Of a stretch of DNA of 46,642 nt, positions 25,293 to 34,630 are shown one piece after another. Location: NCBI GenBank assembly GCA_016765685.1, contig JAESPR010000028.1:1-46642 (forward strand). The letters run 5' to 3'. The notes under the pieces are model-generated. The model was not told the origin of the DNA and searched no databases. It saw only the letters and a program-made list of their open reading frames with translations. Made by a program: the position numbers and the translations under genes. Numbering within the stretch: position 1 is the first letter of the stretch; the number at the start of each line of letters is the position of its first letter. Origin of the DNA: Colwellia sp. (GTDB taxonomy: Bacteria; Pseudomonadota; Gammaproteobacteria; Enterobacterales; Alteromonadaceae).

Positions 25293-25667
25293 TTAAGCTG
25301 CTTTTGTTAATTGTTGCAAATGAGCAACAACATCATTTGACTCATAAAGCCATTGCACTTGGCCATTGGCTTTTTCGATACGTAAACAGGGCACCGTGCG
25401 TTTACCACCTTCACGAATTAGCTCTTCACGGTAATCATTTTTTTTGTTGATATTGCGTAACTCAATATTCAAACCTTCGCGTTTCATGGTACGACGTACT
25501 TTGACACAAAAAGGGCAGCTCGGTAGTTGATACAAGCTTAAACTTTGAGTTTTCTCATCAAACTTTTGTTGTTCTTGGCTTGTTCTTTTAGGCGATTTAG
25601 GCGAAAAAATGAAATTTATTAATAAAATGAGACGACCTATCGGCCAACGTATAAGTGACATAATCAT
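25293..25667 (-). CDS. Membrane-anchored glutaredoxin
   Basis: A short N-terminal hydrophobic stretch (WPIGRLILLINFIF) is followed by a glutaredoxin/GST-N domain with active site CPFC in LPSCPFCVKVRRTMK and the cis-proline segment RTVPCLRIE. It probably reduces disulfides or glutathione adducts at the inner face of the membrane. The frame reaches back to a GTG at 25736 without a ribosome site; I choose ATG 25667, preceded by GAAG. It lies 87 bases after the Bax-like gene on the same strand and next to msrPQ, a redox-repair setting. Confidence 0.82.
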   Translation of the reverse strand: MIMSLIRWPIGRLILLINFIFSPKSPKRTSQEQQKFDEKTQSLSLYQLPSCPFCVKVRRTMKREGLNIELRNINKKNDYREELIREGGKRTVPCLRIEKANGQVQWLYESNDVVAHLQQLTKAA

Positions 25668-25753
25668 AGCGTTTACTTCTGTGTTAAAAATGTAAGGTGT
25701 AATAAGCGAATCAAATTCGACGGTAAAGTTTAGCACAAAGTGTCTTTTTTAGC

Positions 25754-26521
25754 TCATAACAAAGTTTTACTATTATTAATACTTTGATCATGTTTGCCAA
25801 GTTTATTAAATTTAATCATCGCACGTAACTCTTCTATATATTCTATCCCCCGCTCAGAATAACTCGTAAGCCCCGCAGCTAATGCATCTCCGGTTACCGG
25901 TTGTTTGTTTATACGTAATTGAGTACGAATATTACGTAATGTTTGATAGGCTGGATGGCTGTTTAAATTTTGCATATAACTGCCCAAAGATTTTTTAGGC
26001 GAACTAAAGGTTGCCACTTCATGCGCTTTGCCTGAATCTCTTTGTTGAGGCACAAGGCCACAACCTTGTTCAAAACACCACTGACCAAAATAGTTATTAC
26101 CCTGAGTAGCAAACCTTGAGGTTCCCCACGCACTTTCATTTGCCGCTTGTGCTAACACCAAAGAAGGTGGCAAGACATCAACTTTTTCAAGCAACTTTTG
26201 CCATGACTTTTTATTATTAACACTGAAATTTTTAACTCTATATATAATAACTAATTTATCTAGCTGGTGAGTCTGCCACCAACCAAGGTCATCGCTATTT
26301 TCACGCCAGAACAACAGTTTTTTTCTAATGGACATTATTGCTCTATTTTTTTCTTCGATTAAGGGTAAAAAATAATTAAAGAACACTGTTTTTCTTACTG
26401 TGCCTGCGGCGTATTGTTCAAAGTTCGGCGTGCTTTTTCCTGAAATCCAAATACCAATTCCCATCAAAATAATGATTAATACCGCAAATAAACTATATTT
26501 TTTCTTTATTATGTCGAACAA
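25754..26521 (-). CDS. Bax-like glucosaminidase domain protein
   Basis: One N-terminal membrane span (SLFAVLIIILMGIGIWISG, about residues 10-28) is followed by a glucosaminidase domain in the second half: PPSLVLAQAANESAWGTSRF with the catalytic glutamate, then GNNYFGQWCFEQGCG and GLTSYSERGIEYIEELR. The family cleaves the glycan chain of peptidoglycan; Bax of E. coli is the known relative. The start is TTG at 26521, supported by a strong AAGGAGG four bases before it. The length of 255 fits. Confidence 0.85.
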   Translation of the reverse strand: MFDIIKKKYSLFAVLIIILMGIGIWISGKSTPNFEQYAAGTVRKTVFFNYFLPLIEEKNRAIMSIRKKLLFWRENSDDLGWWQTHQLDKLVIIYRVKNFSVNNKKSWQKLLEKVDVLPPSLVLAQAANESAWGTSRFATQGNNYFGQWCFEQGCGLVPQQRDSGKAHEVATFSSPKKSLGSYMQNLNSHPAYQTLRNIRTQLRINKQPVTGDALAAGLTSYSERGIEYIEELRAMIKFNKLGKHDQSINNSKTLL

Positions 26522-26646
26522 GTAACCTCCTTAACGTAACGAACAGAACCAACCTCAAAATACGGAACCATAAATTTAAGAATGAAACTTCTATCTAAAA
26601 AACATTAAGCTAAACTCAATTCAGGTACACAAAACGCTGACTATTA

Positions 26647-27952
26647 ATGTTATTTAAAATTGCTGTTAACGCTACTTTATTTTTTGCCTGTTTGCTCAAG
26701 CAAACGAATTAGACGATGATGATTTTCTCTCATTAACGCTTGAGCAATGATTACATACTCAAGTAGTTAGCAGCAATGGCATCGAAGAAACTTTAATTGA
26801 TGCTCCGGCGGCTATGCTGGTAATCACTAAACAAGAAATATTACAACGTGGTTATAACAATTTAGTTGAAATATTAGTAGATTTACCCGGCTTTGATGTG
26901 GTTAATACTGGCGACTCAGTTCCTAGTACAGCATATCAGCGCGGATATAGAACTCCTTTTACCACCAGAACATTATTTATGATTGATGGTCGTATTGAAA
27001 ACCACTTGTGGAGCCAACAAGTACTATTGAGTCGCCAATACCCTATATCAATGATCAGCCGTATTGAAGTTTTATATGGCCCCGCTTCGGTTAAGTATGG
27101 CGCAAATGCTTTTTTAGGTGTTATTAATATCATTACCAAAAAAGGCATTAACCTTGATAAAGGAAAAAATGAACTTACTATAAAAGCCGAGTTAGGTAGT
27201 TGGAACTCCAAAGGATTAGAATTTTTCTCACGTGGACGTAATGACGGTTTTAGCTATCAACTAGCCGCCAGAATATTTACCAGCGATGAAGAAGACTTGT
27301 CACAACGCTGGGGGTTTTTATCCAATGAACTCTACCGTAATAAAGACATTTGGGGGCCGATACTTGGATTAAAAAACGATGGCATTAATTTTGGTCAATA
27401 TGCCAACCCAACCGACGACTGGGGGATTTTCGCTTCACTACAATATAAAAACCTCAAGGAAGGTATCAACCAATGGCTCATAGATGAAGGTTATGGTGCT
27501 ACTTTCGCTGCCGATAAAGGACAAAACAATGCTGACTGGCGCCGCTCATCACAGCAATATTTTATTGAGTATCAGTGGCAAATAAATACCAAATTACAGT
27601 TAACTAGCGAGCTAAACTACCGAGAAAGTAGAGTGTGGGGAAATTGGGCAGAAGCGACACCTGATTGGAATGACAATATGTCTAATTTTTCTTATGTTAG
27701 TTTTACCAATTGGAATTCAACCAATAATGCAGCGGAAGTTAAACAAGATCTCGATTTCAAATTTTCTGACACCTTCAGGCATTTAGCCGGTTGGCGTTTT
27801 AAACAAACCGATTTAACCGCGAGGTTTTTGCACCGGGGATTGGTAAAGCAGATGCAGGTAATGATTTTTCAAAACGCAGTTTAGGTTTTAATAATTCATT
27901 AATACCGCAACCGGGACGCTCTTTCTGGTTAACCGCCCAGTATCAATTTTGA
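26647..27952 (+). pseudogene. Decayed TonB-dependent receptor
   Basis: The pieces of a receptor appear in order but broken. ATG 26647 opens a signal peptide (MLFKIAVNATLFFA). A shift in the T-run near 26680 moves the frame to LFAQANELDDDDFLSLTLEQ, which meets TGA. The same frame continues LHTQVVSSNGIEETLIDAPAAM into the plug domain (VITKQEILQRGYNNLVEIL, RIEVLYGPASVKYGANAF). Barrel sequence runs to about 27820. A further shift then leads to the last strand RSFWLTAQYQF and a stop at 27950-27952. Total length is about 430 residues against 650-750 expected, so part of the barrel is also deleted. Confidence 0.85.
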
Positions 27953-27970
27953 ATTGACTAATAGCCAATA

Positions 27971-29161
27971 TCAACGTTTAGATTTTTTGTGTTTCGGCAC
28001 ATAATTTAAAATAGAGACGGGCACCACTTTTTTAACGGTAAATCCGTCAATTTCTTTGCGCACAATAACATGTCCAAGACGACTTTCAATAGCACAAAGT
28101 TCTCTAAAGTTGTCCTTTGAAACAAACGAAACAGCTTCGCCAGAAGCCCCTGCTCGCCCTGTACGACCAATTCTATGAATATAATCATCCACTTGATCAG
28201 GTAAGTCATAATTCACCACACGAGCAAGGTCGCCAATATCTAAACCGCGAGCAGCAATACCGGTAGCCACTAAAAACTTAATTTTTCCTGATTTAAAATC
28301 GCTCAGTATTTGTTCTCGCACCGCTTGAGTTCTACCACCATGAATAGACTCCGCTTTTATGCCGCGTTTTTCTAATTGGCTAACTAACTTTGCTGCGCCA
28401 TGTTTTGTTTCGATAAAAATAAGCGCTTGTTGCCATTGTTGTTCGGTGATCAGGTGACTGAGTAAAGCGGATTTATTGCCTTTGTCTGTGGTGATCAACC
28501 ATTGCTCAATTTTAGGTTTCGAGGCACTGTTTTGAGCAATAGATATTTCTACCGGATCGTTAATTGCTCTTTTAGCTAAAGAACGGACATTGTCAGAAAT
28601 AGTCGCGGAAAATAATAAATTTTGACGCTCTTTAGGCAAACGCTCAATAATTTTATTGATATCATCAATAAAACCCATATCAAGCATTCTGTCCGCTTCA
28701 TCAAGCACTAATACTTCTAGTTCGTCAAAGTGTAAAGCGCGCTGATGCGCCATGTCTAACAATCTACCCGGTGTCGCTACTATAATATCAACGCCCCATA
28801 TAAGGCGCTGTTTATGAGGAGCAGCATCAACACCGCCATACATGGCCATAGAGCTTAGCTCTAAATATTTACCATATTGGCTAATGCTCGACTCAACCTG
28901 AACGGCCAATTCACGCGTTGGCGTTAAAATAAGTGCACGAATGCGTTTACCGCGTAATTTTCGTTCGGTATTGAGCAGCTCTAGCATCGGTAAAACAAAA
29001 CTTGCCGTTTTGCCCGTACCCGTTTGTGCCGTGGCAATGAGATCTTTTCCAGCCAATACCACAGGTATTGCTTGCTTTTGAATAGCGGTCGGCTCGGTAT
29101 AAGCTAAATCAGCTACCGCTTTTAAAATGGGAGCAGATAATCCCAGTGTTGAAAATGACAT
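27971..29161 (-). CDS. rhlE: DEAD-box RNA helicase, RhlE type
   Basis: All helicase motifs are present: the Q motif in YTEPTAIQKQAIP, motif I AQTGTGKT, Ia PTRELAVQV, motif II VLDEADRMLDMGF, SAT in LLFSATISD, motif V ATGIAARGLDIG and motif VI HRIGRTGRAG. The opening MSFSTLGLSAPILKAVADL is that of RhlE. The C-terminal tail is very short and basic (KHKKSKR), so only the helicase core is present (396 aa). The family remodels ribosome precursors and mRNA. Monocistronic; it converges with the decayed receptor. Confidence 0.93.
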   Translation of the reverse strand: MSFSTLGLSAPILKAVADLAYTEPTAIQKQAIPVVLAGKDLIATAQTGTGKTASFVLPMLELLNTERKLRGKRIRALILTPTRELAVQVESSISQYGKYLELSSMAMYGGVDAAPHKQRLIWGVDIIVATPGRLLDMAHQRALHFDELEVLVLDEADRMLDMGFIDDINKIIERLPKERQNLLFSATISDNVRSLAKRAINDPVEISIAQNSASKPKIEQWLITTDKGNKSALLSHLITEQQWQQALIFIETKHGAAKLVSQLEKRGIKAESIHGGRTQAVREQILSDFKSGKIKFLVATGIAARGLDIGDLARVVNYDLPDQVDDYIHRIGRTGRAGASGEAVSFVSKDNFRELCAIESRLGHVIVRKEIDGFTVKKVVPVSILNYVPKHKKSKR

Positions 29162-29186
29162 TTAAGGTCTCAAGGTAAGTTATATT

Positions 29187-30887
29187 TTATTGAATGAAAC
29201 TCAGCAATAAATAAGTCGTTAACACCACTACCACCCACATTACCATACTGCCTAAAGGGAAATTACGTGACAGCAAACCACTAAGGCGATCATTCTTGCC
29301 GGCAACGTAAGTTAAGCAGGTTGTTAATTTAAGTATAAATGCAGCTCTTAATGCGCCATCTACTCGCCAAATGACAGAGAACACGCGTTGCAATACATTG
29401 GGCAAGGCACGACGATAGGTCCAATCGAAATCTAAATTAGTTGATGGTAGTTCAGGCGGGTACATACCCCTGAGGTTAAGCCAAACAAACGCTAACGCTG
29501 AAAACAGTAACAATTGAGTTTGTGCTAATACATGGGTTGCATCGTAAGGATTATAACCGGTGTCATAAGGTAACAATGAGTATAAGGCTTGCGGATAGAT
29601 ACCAATAGCAATACAAAGCGTTGCCCCGATTGCCATGGCAAATAACATATTTTTAGGTGGATCGCTTACCCGAATACCAGAGTCGTGAGCAAAGAAAGCA
29701 AAATATGGAATTTTTATACCCGCATGATGAAATACTCCCGCAGCGGCAAATAATAATATCAGCCAGATCCAGTCGTAGCCTTCTTTAAGCACTGCTGACA
29801 TCACCATAGACTTAGCAACAAAACCACTAAATAACGGGAAGGCAGAAATTGAAGCCGCACCGACAATGCACAAAAGGGTGGTTTTGGGCATGGTTTTGTA
29901 TAAACCGCCCAGATCAGAGCCATTTATTTTGCCGGTCATATGTAATACCGCGCCCATACTCATGAGTAACAAACCTTTGTAAATAATATGAGCGAAGGCA
30001 TGAGCTGCTGCGCCATTGACGGCAAGCGCTGTGCCAATACCTATGCCCACCACCATATAACCCACTTGGTTTACCAAACTATAAGTCAGTACTCGGCGTA
30101 AGTCGTTCTCTATTACCGCCAAGAAAATTGGAAAACATGCCATAGTAGCGCCAATATAAATGAGTAACTCTGTACCCGGGTAAGCTCTAGCTAAAGCGTA
30201 AACGCCCACTTTAGTACTAAACGAGGCTAGGAAAACAGTGCCGGTAACGGTTGCCTCTGGATAGGCATCGGTAAGCCAGTTATGTAGAAATGGAAACGCA
30301 CACTTAATACCAAAAGCGAGTAAAATTAACCAGCCAGCAATACCGTCTAAACCAATATAGCCAAACTCTAAGGTATTGTTTTCATGGGCATAAAAAAGAG
30401 CTCCCGCAAGGAGGATCACACCAGATAAAACCTGAACAATGAGGTAACGCATGCCAGCAGCATAGGAGCGCTGTGTTCGGCGAGCTAAAATGAGAAATAC
30501 CGAAGTAAAGGCTAATAACTCCCAAAAAATGAATAACGTTAACAAATCGCCAGCAAAAACGGCACCTAAAGCACTACCTGAATACAATAGTGCTGCTACT
30601 TGTTGCAGGGTATCGCGCAGGTGTAAGGAATAAACAATGCCAATGAGTGCTGCTATATGAAAAACATAACCAAATATTAGGCTTAATTTGTCGACCCGAT
30701 AAGGGCTAAGCTGATAATCAAAAAAAGCAATTTGTAGGTGGACACCTTCAGGTACCATCCACAGGTGGATGGCACTCACAATAGGAATGACAACCATTAT
30801 CGCGCCGCGCAATTTACCGCGGGTGACTAATGCTAGTAAAGCACCAATAAAAAAAGGTACAAAAGGAGGGATTTCAGTCATCCACAT
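29187..30887 (-). CDS. Mrp-type antiporter, third antiporter subunit (MrpA/D, NuoL-like)
   Basis: About 14 membrane spans with the proton-translocating core of the Mrp/complex I antiporter family. The essential glutamate lies in LFIFWELLAFTSVF (helix 5), and lysines lie in FGIKCAFPFLHNWLTDAYPEA (helix 7) and HIIYKGLLLMSMGAVLHMTG (helix 12 region). The frame opens at 30908, but ATG 30887 follows AAAGGGG and begins just before MTEIPPFVPFF. It overlaps the end of the small gene before it. It is the last gene of the operon and more distant from the other two antiporter subunits. Confidence 0.85.
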   Translation of the reverse strand: MWMTEIPPFVPFFIGALLALVTRGKLRGAIMVVIPIVSAIHLWMVPEGVHLQIAFFDYQLSPYRVDKLSLIFGYVFHIAALIGIVYSLHLRDTLQQVAALLYSGSALGAVFAGDLLTLFIFWELLAFTSVFLILARRTQRSYAAGMRYLIVQVLSGVILLAGALFYAHENNTLEFGYIGLDGIAGWLILLAFGIKCAFPFLHNWLTDAYPEATVTGTVFLASFSTKVGVYALARAYPGTELLIYIGATMACFPIFLAVIENDLRRVLTYSLVNQVGYMVVGIGIGTALAVNGAAAHAFAHIIYKGLLLMSMGAVLHMTGKINGSDLGGLYKTMPKTTLLCIVGAASISAFPLFSGFVAKSMVMSAVLKEGYDWIWLILLFAAAGVFHHAGIKIPYFAFFAHDSGIRVSDPPKNMLFAMAIGATLCIAIGIYPQALYSLLPYDTGYNPYDATHVLAQTQLLLFSALAFVWLNLRGMYPPELPSTNLDFDWTYRRALPNVLQRVFSVIWRVDGALRAAFILKLTTCLTYVAGKNDRLSGLLSRNFPLGSMVMWVVVVLTTYLLLSFIQ

Positions 30888-31173
30888 GGCTTGCCCCTTT
30901 ATTGTCATTTAACTCAGTAGATTGCGGTTTGTCATAATAATCTTCATCACGCATCAGGAAAGTTCGCATCCAAGTGGCAACAATCACTAAAAGAACACAA
31001 CCAACAAAGCCGTAAATAGGATAAAAGCCCCACAGGTTTTCCCAACTGTGATAAATATGACGATTAATCACAAAATCTAAAAGAAACAATAAAATACAAC
31101 AAGCGTAGAGTATGTGTAAAACACGCTTTATGTTTTTAGGATCATCAAATAGGTATTTTTTTTCATCTTTCAT
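30874..31173 (-). CDS. Small membrane protein of the Mrp-type operon, function unknown
   Basis: A 99-residue protein with two clear membrane spans (LHILYACCILLFLLDFVI, about 18-36, and YGFVGCVLLVIVATWM, about 54-70) and a charged C-terminal tail. It lies four bases after the second antiporter subunit and overlaps the third, so it is translated with them and is probably an accessory subunit. I do not recognise a characterised homologue; similar small genes accompany this kind of Mrp cluster, as far as I remember. Confidence 0.75.
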   Translation of the reverse strand: MKDEKKYLFDDPKNIKRVLHILYACCILLFLLDFVINRHIYHSWENLWGFYPIYGFVGCVLLVIVATWMRTFLMRDEDYYDKPQSTELNDNKGASHVDD

Positions 31174-31176
31174 GAC

Positions 31177-32748
31177 TTATTTTCCACCGGTCAAAACAGC
31201 TGTGGCCAACTCATATAAAGGTTGCGGGTAAATAAATATTACTAAGCAACCTAACGTAGTAACACCAATGGCAATTAATGACGGTAGCGGTGCTTCTTTT
31301 ATCTGTGATTTTGTTAATGTCATGCCTGATGGTGCCACTTGTTCAGTGGCATTATTTGACGTTGCATTTGTTTCCTTACTTGAAGTGCTGTTTAACGCTT
31401 TCTTTAAGGCTTTATTTAAGGAAAGGTTCGGGAAAAATGCGTGAAAAGGTATCGGCAATAAATAAGCGATGTTAAGTAAAGAGCTCAGCATTAATATCAT
31501 CATTAATACCCATTGCTCAGTTTCTATGGTTCCCATCATCAAGAACCACTTACTCCACGTGCCACCCGTTGGCGGAACCCCGATAATGCTAAGACTGCCA
31601 ATAAAAAAAGCAATCATGGTCAGCGGCATTTGTTTACCAATACCGCGCATTTCGCTTATTTTTGATTTATGTAAGGAGACTAAAATAGCACCCGCACAAA
31701 AGAACAAGGTAATTTTACCAAAGGCATGAGTGGCGATATGCATTGAACTACCAATAACGCCTGAGGAAGTTGCTAACAGCGCGCCAATAGTGATGTAACC
31801 TAATTGACTTACCGTTGAGTAGGCCAACCTTGCTTTTAAATTATCTTGCCGCATAGCAATAAACGAAGCAAGTAGTACAGAAGCGCCAGCCAGATAAAGT
31901 AAAAACTGGGTGGTGGGTAATACGGCCAGTAAGTCAATGCCAAAAATAAAGACACATACTTTTAAAATGGTAAAAACGCCGGCTTTTACTACCGCAACCG
32001 CATGTAATAGCGCACTTACGGGTGTTGGTGCGACCATAGCTGCGGGTAGCCAACGGTGAAAAGGCATAATTGCCGCTTTACCAATACCAAAAATGAACAG
32101 TACTAACAGTACACCGGCAACCGTTTTATCGACATCTTCGCTAAATATACCGCCCAGATTGAACTCCAAGGTGCCGGCAACAAACCAAGTACTGGTTATT
32201 GCTAATAGTAAGAATACAATGGACGTACTCAGTAAAATGCCAAGATAAATTCGGCCACCTTTTTTTGCTTTTTCAGTGCCAGCATGGGTAACTAAAGGAT
32301 AAGTAGATAAAGTTAATACTTCATAAAAAATAAACAAAGTGAATAAATTGGCTGAAAACGCAATGCCCATCACGGCGCTAATGGCGATAGCAAAGCAAAG
32401 ATAAAAACGGGTTTGATTTTTTTCAGCGTGGCTGCGCATATAACCAATGGCATAAAAGGTGGTAATTAACCAGAGGAAGCTGGCAATTAAGGCAAACAAC
32501 ATGCCTAACGGCTCAATATCAAAACTAATGCTTAAACCTGGTAAAAGCTCCCACCAGAAAACACTAATGCTGTTTCCTAACAAAAGCCCCTGATATAAGT
32601 TAACCACTAAATAAATTAATACTAGGCAGGCAGTAATGGTCACGCCTTCGCGAAGATTGGGCTTGTGTCCAGTAGCAACAATGGCTAACGTCGCCAAAAA
32701 AGGAATTATGATGGTCAGTTGTAACATCAGCTCTAATGAAAGGTTCAT
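31177..32748 (-). CDS. Mrp-type antiporter, second MrpD-like subunit
   Basis: Proton_antipo_M family protein with about 14 spans. The key glutamate is in LFIFYEVLTLSTYPLV, and key lysines are in FGIGKAAIMPFHRWLPAAM and HAFGKITLFFCAGAI. The SVSQLG-type segment reads AYSTVSQLGYITIGALL. A hydrophilic stretch rich in S, T and N (about residues 447-477) is unusual. Its start overlaps the stop of the gene before it. In the complex it would form one ion-translocating channel alongside the first MrpD. Confidence 0.88.
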   Translation of the reverse strand: MNLSLELMLQLTIIIPFLATLAIVATGHKPNLREGVTITACLVLIYLVVNLYQGLLLGNSISVFWWELLPGLSISFDIEPLGMLFALIASFLWLITTFYAIGYMRSHAEKNQTRFYLCFAIAISAVMGIAFSANLFTLFIFYEVLTLSTYPLVTHAGTEKAKKGGRIYLGILLSTSIVFLLLAITSTWFVAGTLEFNLGGIFSEDVDKTVAGVLLVLFIFGIGKAAIMPFHRWLPAAMVAPTPVSALLHAVAVVKAGVFTILKVCVFIFGIDLLAVLPTTQFLLYLAGASVLLASFIAMRQDNLKARLAYSTVSQLGYITIGALLATSSGVIGSSMHIATHAFGKITLFFCAGAILVSLHKSKISEMRGIGKQMPLTMIAFFIGSLSIIGVPPTGGTWSKWFLMMGTIETEQWVLMMILMLSSLLNIAYLLPIPFHAFFPNLSLNKALKKALNSTSSKETNATSNNATEQVAPSGMTLTKSQIKEAPLPSLIAIGVTTLGCLVIFIYPQPLYELATAVLTGGK

Positions 32749-34223
32749 GGTGTTACTCCAAACAGCGTCATGGCTGCAGACTGCGCTACTTGCACACTAA
32801 GACGAGTGTCGATACCAAAATAAATATTGGCAATTATTAGTATCCATATGGGAATGAGAAAAAATAGCGGAGCTTCCTTGACGGGTGTTTGATTCGCTAA
32901 GGGTTCTTTAAAGTAAGCCACTTCAACAATACGCCAGACATAAATAACCGCTAATAATGATCCTAACAAGATAAGCACTGCAACAGGCCACCAGCCTTGC
33001 TCAATTATTGCCATCAGTAAATACCACTTACTGACAAAACCCACGGTTAATGGCACACCAATTAAACTTAACCCGCCAATCACAATAGCCGCCATCGTTA
33101 GCGGCATTTGCCGGCCTAAACCGTGAAAACTGCTCAGTTGAACATTACCTAATCGGTATACTATCGCTGCTAAGGCGAGAAAAATTGCACTTTTCATCAA
33201 CGCATGATTAAACATGTGTAATAAGGTTGCGGTTAAACCGGTTACGGTAGCCATACTAAAACCAACAATCATATAACCAATTTGAGCAATACTTGAATAA
33301 GCAAAGAGCAACTTAATATTTTTTTGGTAAATAGCCGCCGTAGAAGCGACAAAAATGCCGACTAAACCCAGCGCCATAAATAAGGTTTGCAAAGGTATAG
33401 TGGTAAACGAAAAAGACACCCCAAAAACAGAGAAGGTAAAACGAATAAGTAAATAGACAGCAACTTTTGTTGCCGTAGCAGCAAAAAACGCGGTAACAAT
33501 TGAGGGCGCGTAAGCATAGGAATTAGGCAGCCATAAGTGTAATGGAAATAAAGCTAACTTCAAACATACACCAACAATCACAAAACCAAAAGCAGCAAAT
33601 ACGGTGCGTGTTTGTGCCACTTCAGGCAGTCGTTGCGAAAGATCAACCATGTTCAACGTACCCGTCATTTGGTACATCAAGCCAATGCCAATTAAAATAA
33701 AAGTGGCTCCAATAGTGCCCATAATTAAGTATTGATAAGCGGCCCAAAGCGCTCGTCTATCTTTACCCAGAGCAATTAATGCATAAGCAGAGAGTGATGA
33801 TATTTCTAAAAAAACAAAGACATTAAAAGCATCACCTGTGGCAACAATACCCAACATTCCCGTCAGCGATAATAAATACAAAACGTAAAATAAAGTGTGT
33901 TTGCTTTTGGGTATTTCTTTTTCAATGCTGGTTTGGGCAGCAAATAAAACAATAGTACTGATGGCTGAAATAATTAATAAAAGAAAAGCATTAAGTTTGT
34001 CAATTCTATACTCAATGCCCCAAGGTGCTTGCCAACCGCCTAACTCGTAGCTGATCACGCCAGTAGCCATCACTTGTTGTAATAACAAAATGCTGATCAA
34101 AAACGCCAAGCCACTGGTGATTAAAGAAAACAGCCAGACAAGCTGAGCACGTTTTAACAACAAGCAAATAGGTGCCGCCATCAACGGCACAATCACTTGT
34201 AAAACAGGAAGGTGTGCGATCAC
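32745..34223 (-). CDS. mrpD: Mrp-type antiporter subunit D
   Basis: Closest to canonical MrpD by position (directly after MrpC) and by the 492-residue length. The antiporter core shows FVFLEISSLSAYALIALG (helix 5 glutamate), CLKLALFPLHLWLPNSYAYAP (helix 7 lysine) and FNHALMKSAIFLALAAI. AYSSIAQIGYMIVGF is also typical. It opens with GTG at 34223, which overlaps the mrpC stop (GTGA). Works in exchange of Na+ or K+ for protons across the inner membrane. Confidence 0.92.
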   Translation of the reverse strand: MIAHLPVLQVIVPLMAAPICLLLKRAQLVWLFSLITSGLAFLISILLLQQVMATGVISYELGGWQAPWGIEYRIDKLNAFLLLIISAISTIVLFAAQTSIEKEIPKSKHTLFYVLYLLSLTGMLGIVATGDAFNVFVFLEISSLSAYALIALGKDRRALWAAYQYLIMGTIGATFILIGIGLMYQMTGTLNMVDLSQRLPEVAQTRTVFAAFGFVIVGVCLKLALFPLHLWLPNSYAYAPSIVTAFFAATATKVAVYLLIRFTFSVFGVSFSFTTIPLQTLFMALGLVGIFVASTAAIYQKNIKLLFAYSSIAQIGYMIVGFSMATVTGLTATLLHMFNHALMKSAIFLALAAIVYRLGNVQLSSFHGLGRQMPLTMAAIVIGGLSLIGVPLTVGFVSKWYLLMAIIEQGWWPVAVLILLGSLLAVIYVWRIVEVAYFKEPLANQTPVKEAPLFFLIPIWILIIANIYFGIDTRLSVQVAQSAAMTLFGVTP

Positions 34224-34630
34224 GCTTTATTCTCCGTTTCGTTCTTTGTCAATAATTGGCTATCTTGAACTTGATTATCTTGAGGTAGATTATCTTGGCG
34301 TTGAATGTCTTCTTCTTCAATGCTGTCATAAGCTTCTTTAATGCGAACAACCAATGCCAGCCCCAATGCAGTAGTTGCTATACCAACCACAATAGCGGTA
34401 AGAATTAACACATGCGGTAAAGGATTAGAGTACAGGGTGTAATTATCAGACAAAATAGGTGCGGTGCCGCCGTCAATTTTTGCCAAACTAATGTAAAAAA
34501 TAAAAACAGATGTTTGAAAAATAGCCAGCCCGACAATTTTTTTAATTAAGTTGCCATGCGCAATAACGATATATAACCCTATCATCATTAGCACAACAAC
34601 AATCCAGTTATTAAAAAGTCCCATTAACAT
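34220..34630 (-). CDS. mrpC: Mrp-type antiporter subunit C (NuoK-like)
   Basis: Three membrane spans as in MrpC/NuoK: WIVVVLMMIGLYIVIAHGNL, KKIVGLAIFQTSVFIFYISL and HVLILTAIVVGIATTALGLAL. The conserved PLPHVLILTAIVVG segment precedes a 35-residue polar tail rich in Q, D and E that is longer than usual (136 aa against about 115). The start overlaps the stop of the DUF4040-MrpB gene by one base. Confidence 0.92.
   Translation of the reverse strand: MLMGLFNNWIVVVLMMIGLYIVIAHGNLIKKIVGLAIFQTSVFIFYISLAKIDGGTAPILSDNYTLYSNPLPHVLILTAIVVGIATTALGLALVVRIKEAYDSIEEEDIQRQDNLPQDNQVQDSQLLTKNETENKA

Noticed and set aside
30720-30745. GTAGG-containing stretch as a further REP unit
   Set aside because: It lies in coding sequence of an antiporter subunit and lacks the hairpin.
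31278-31729. Plus-strand frames opposite the second MrpD-like subunit
   Set aside because: They mirror a well-supported membrane protein gene and show no recognisable domain.
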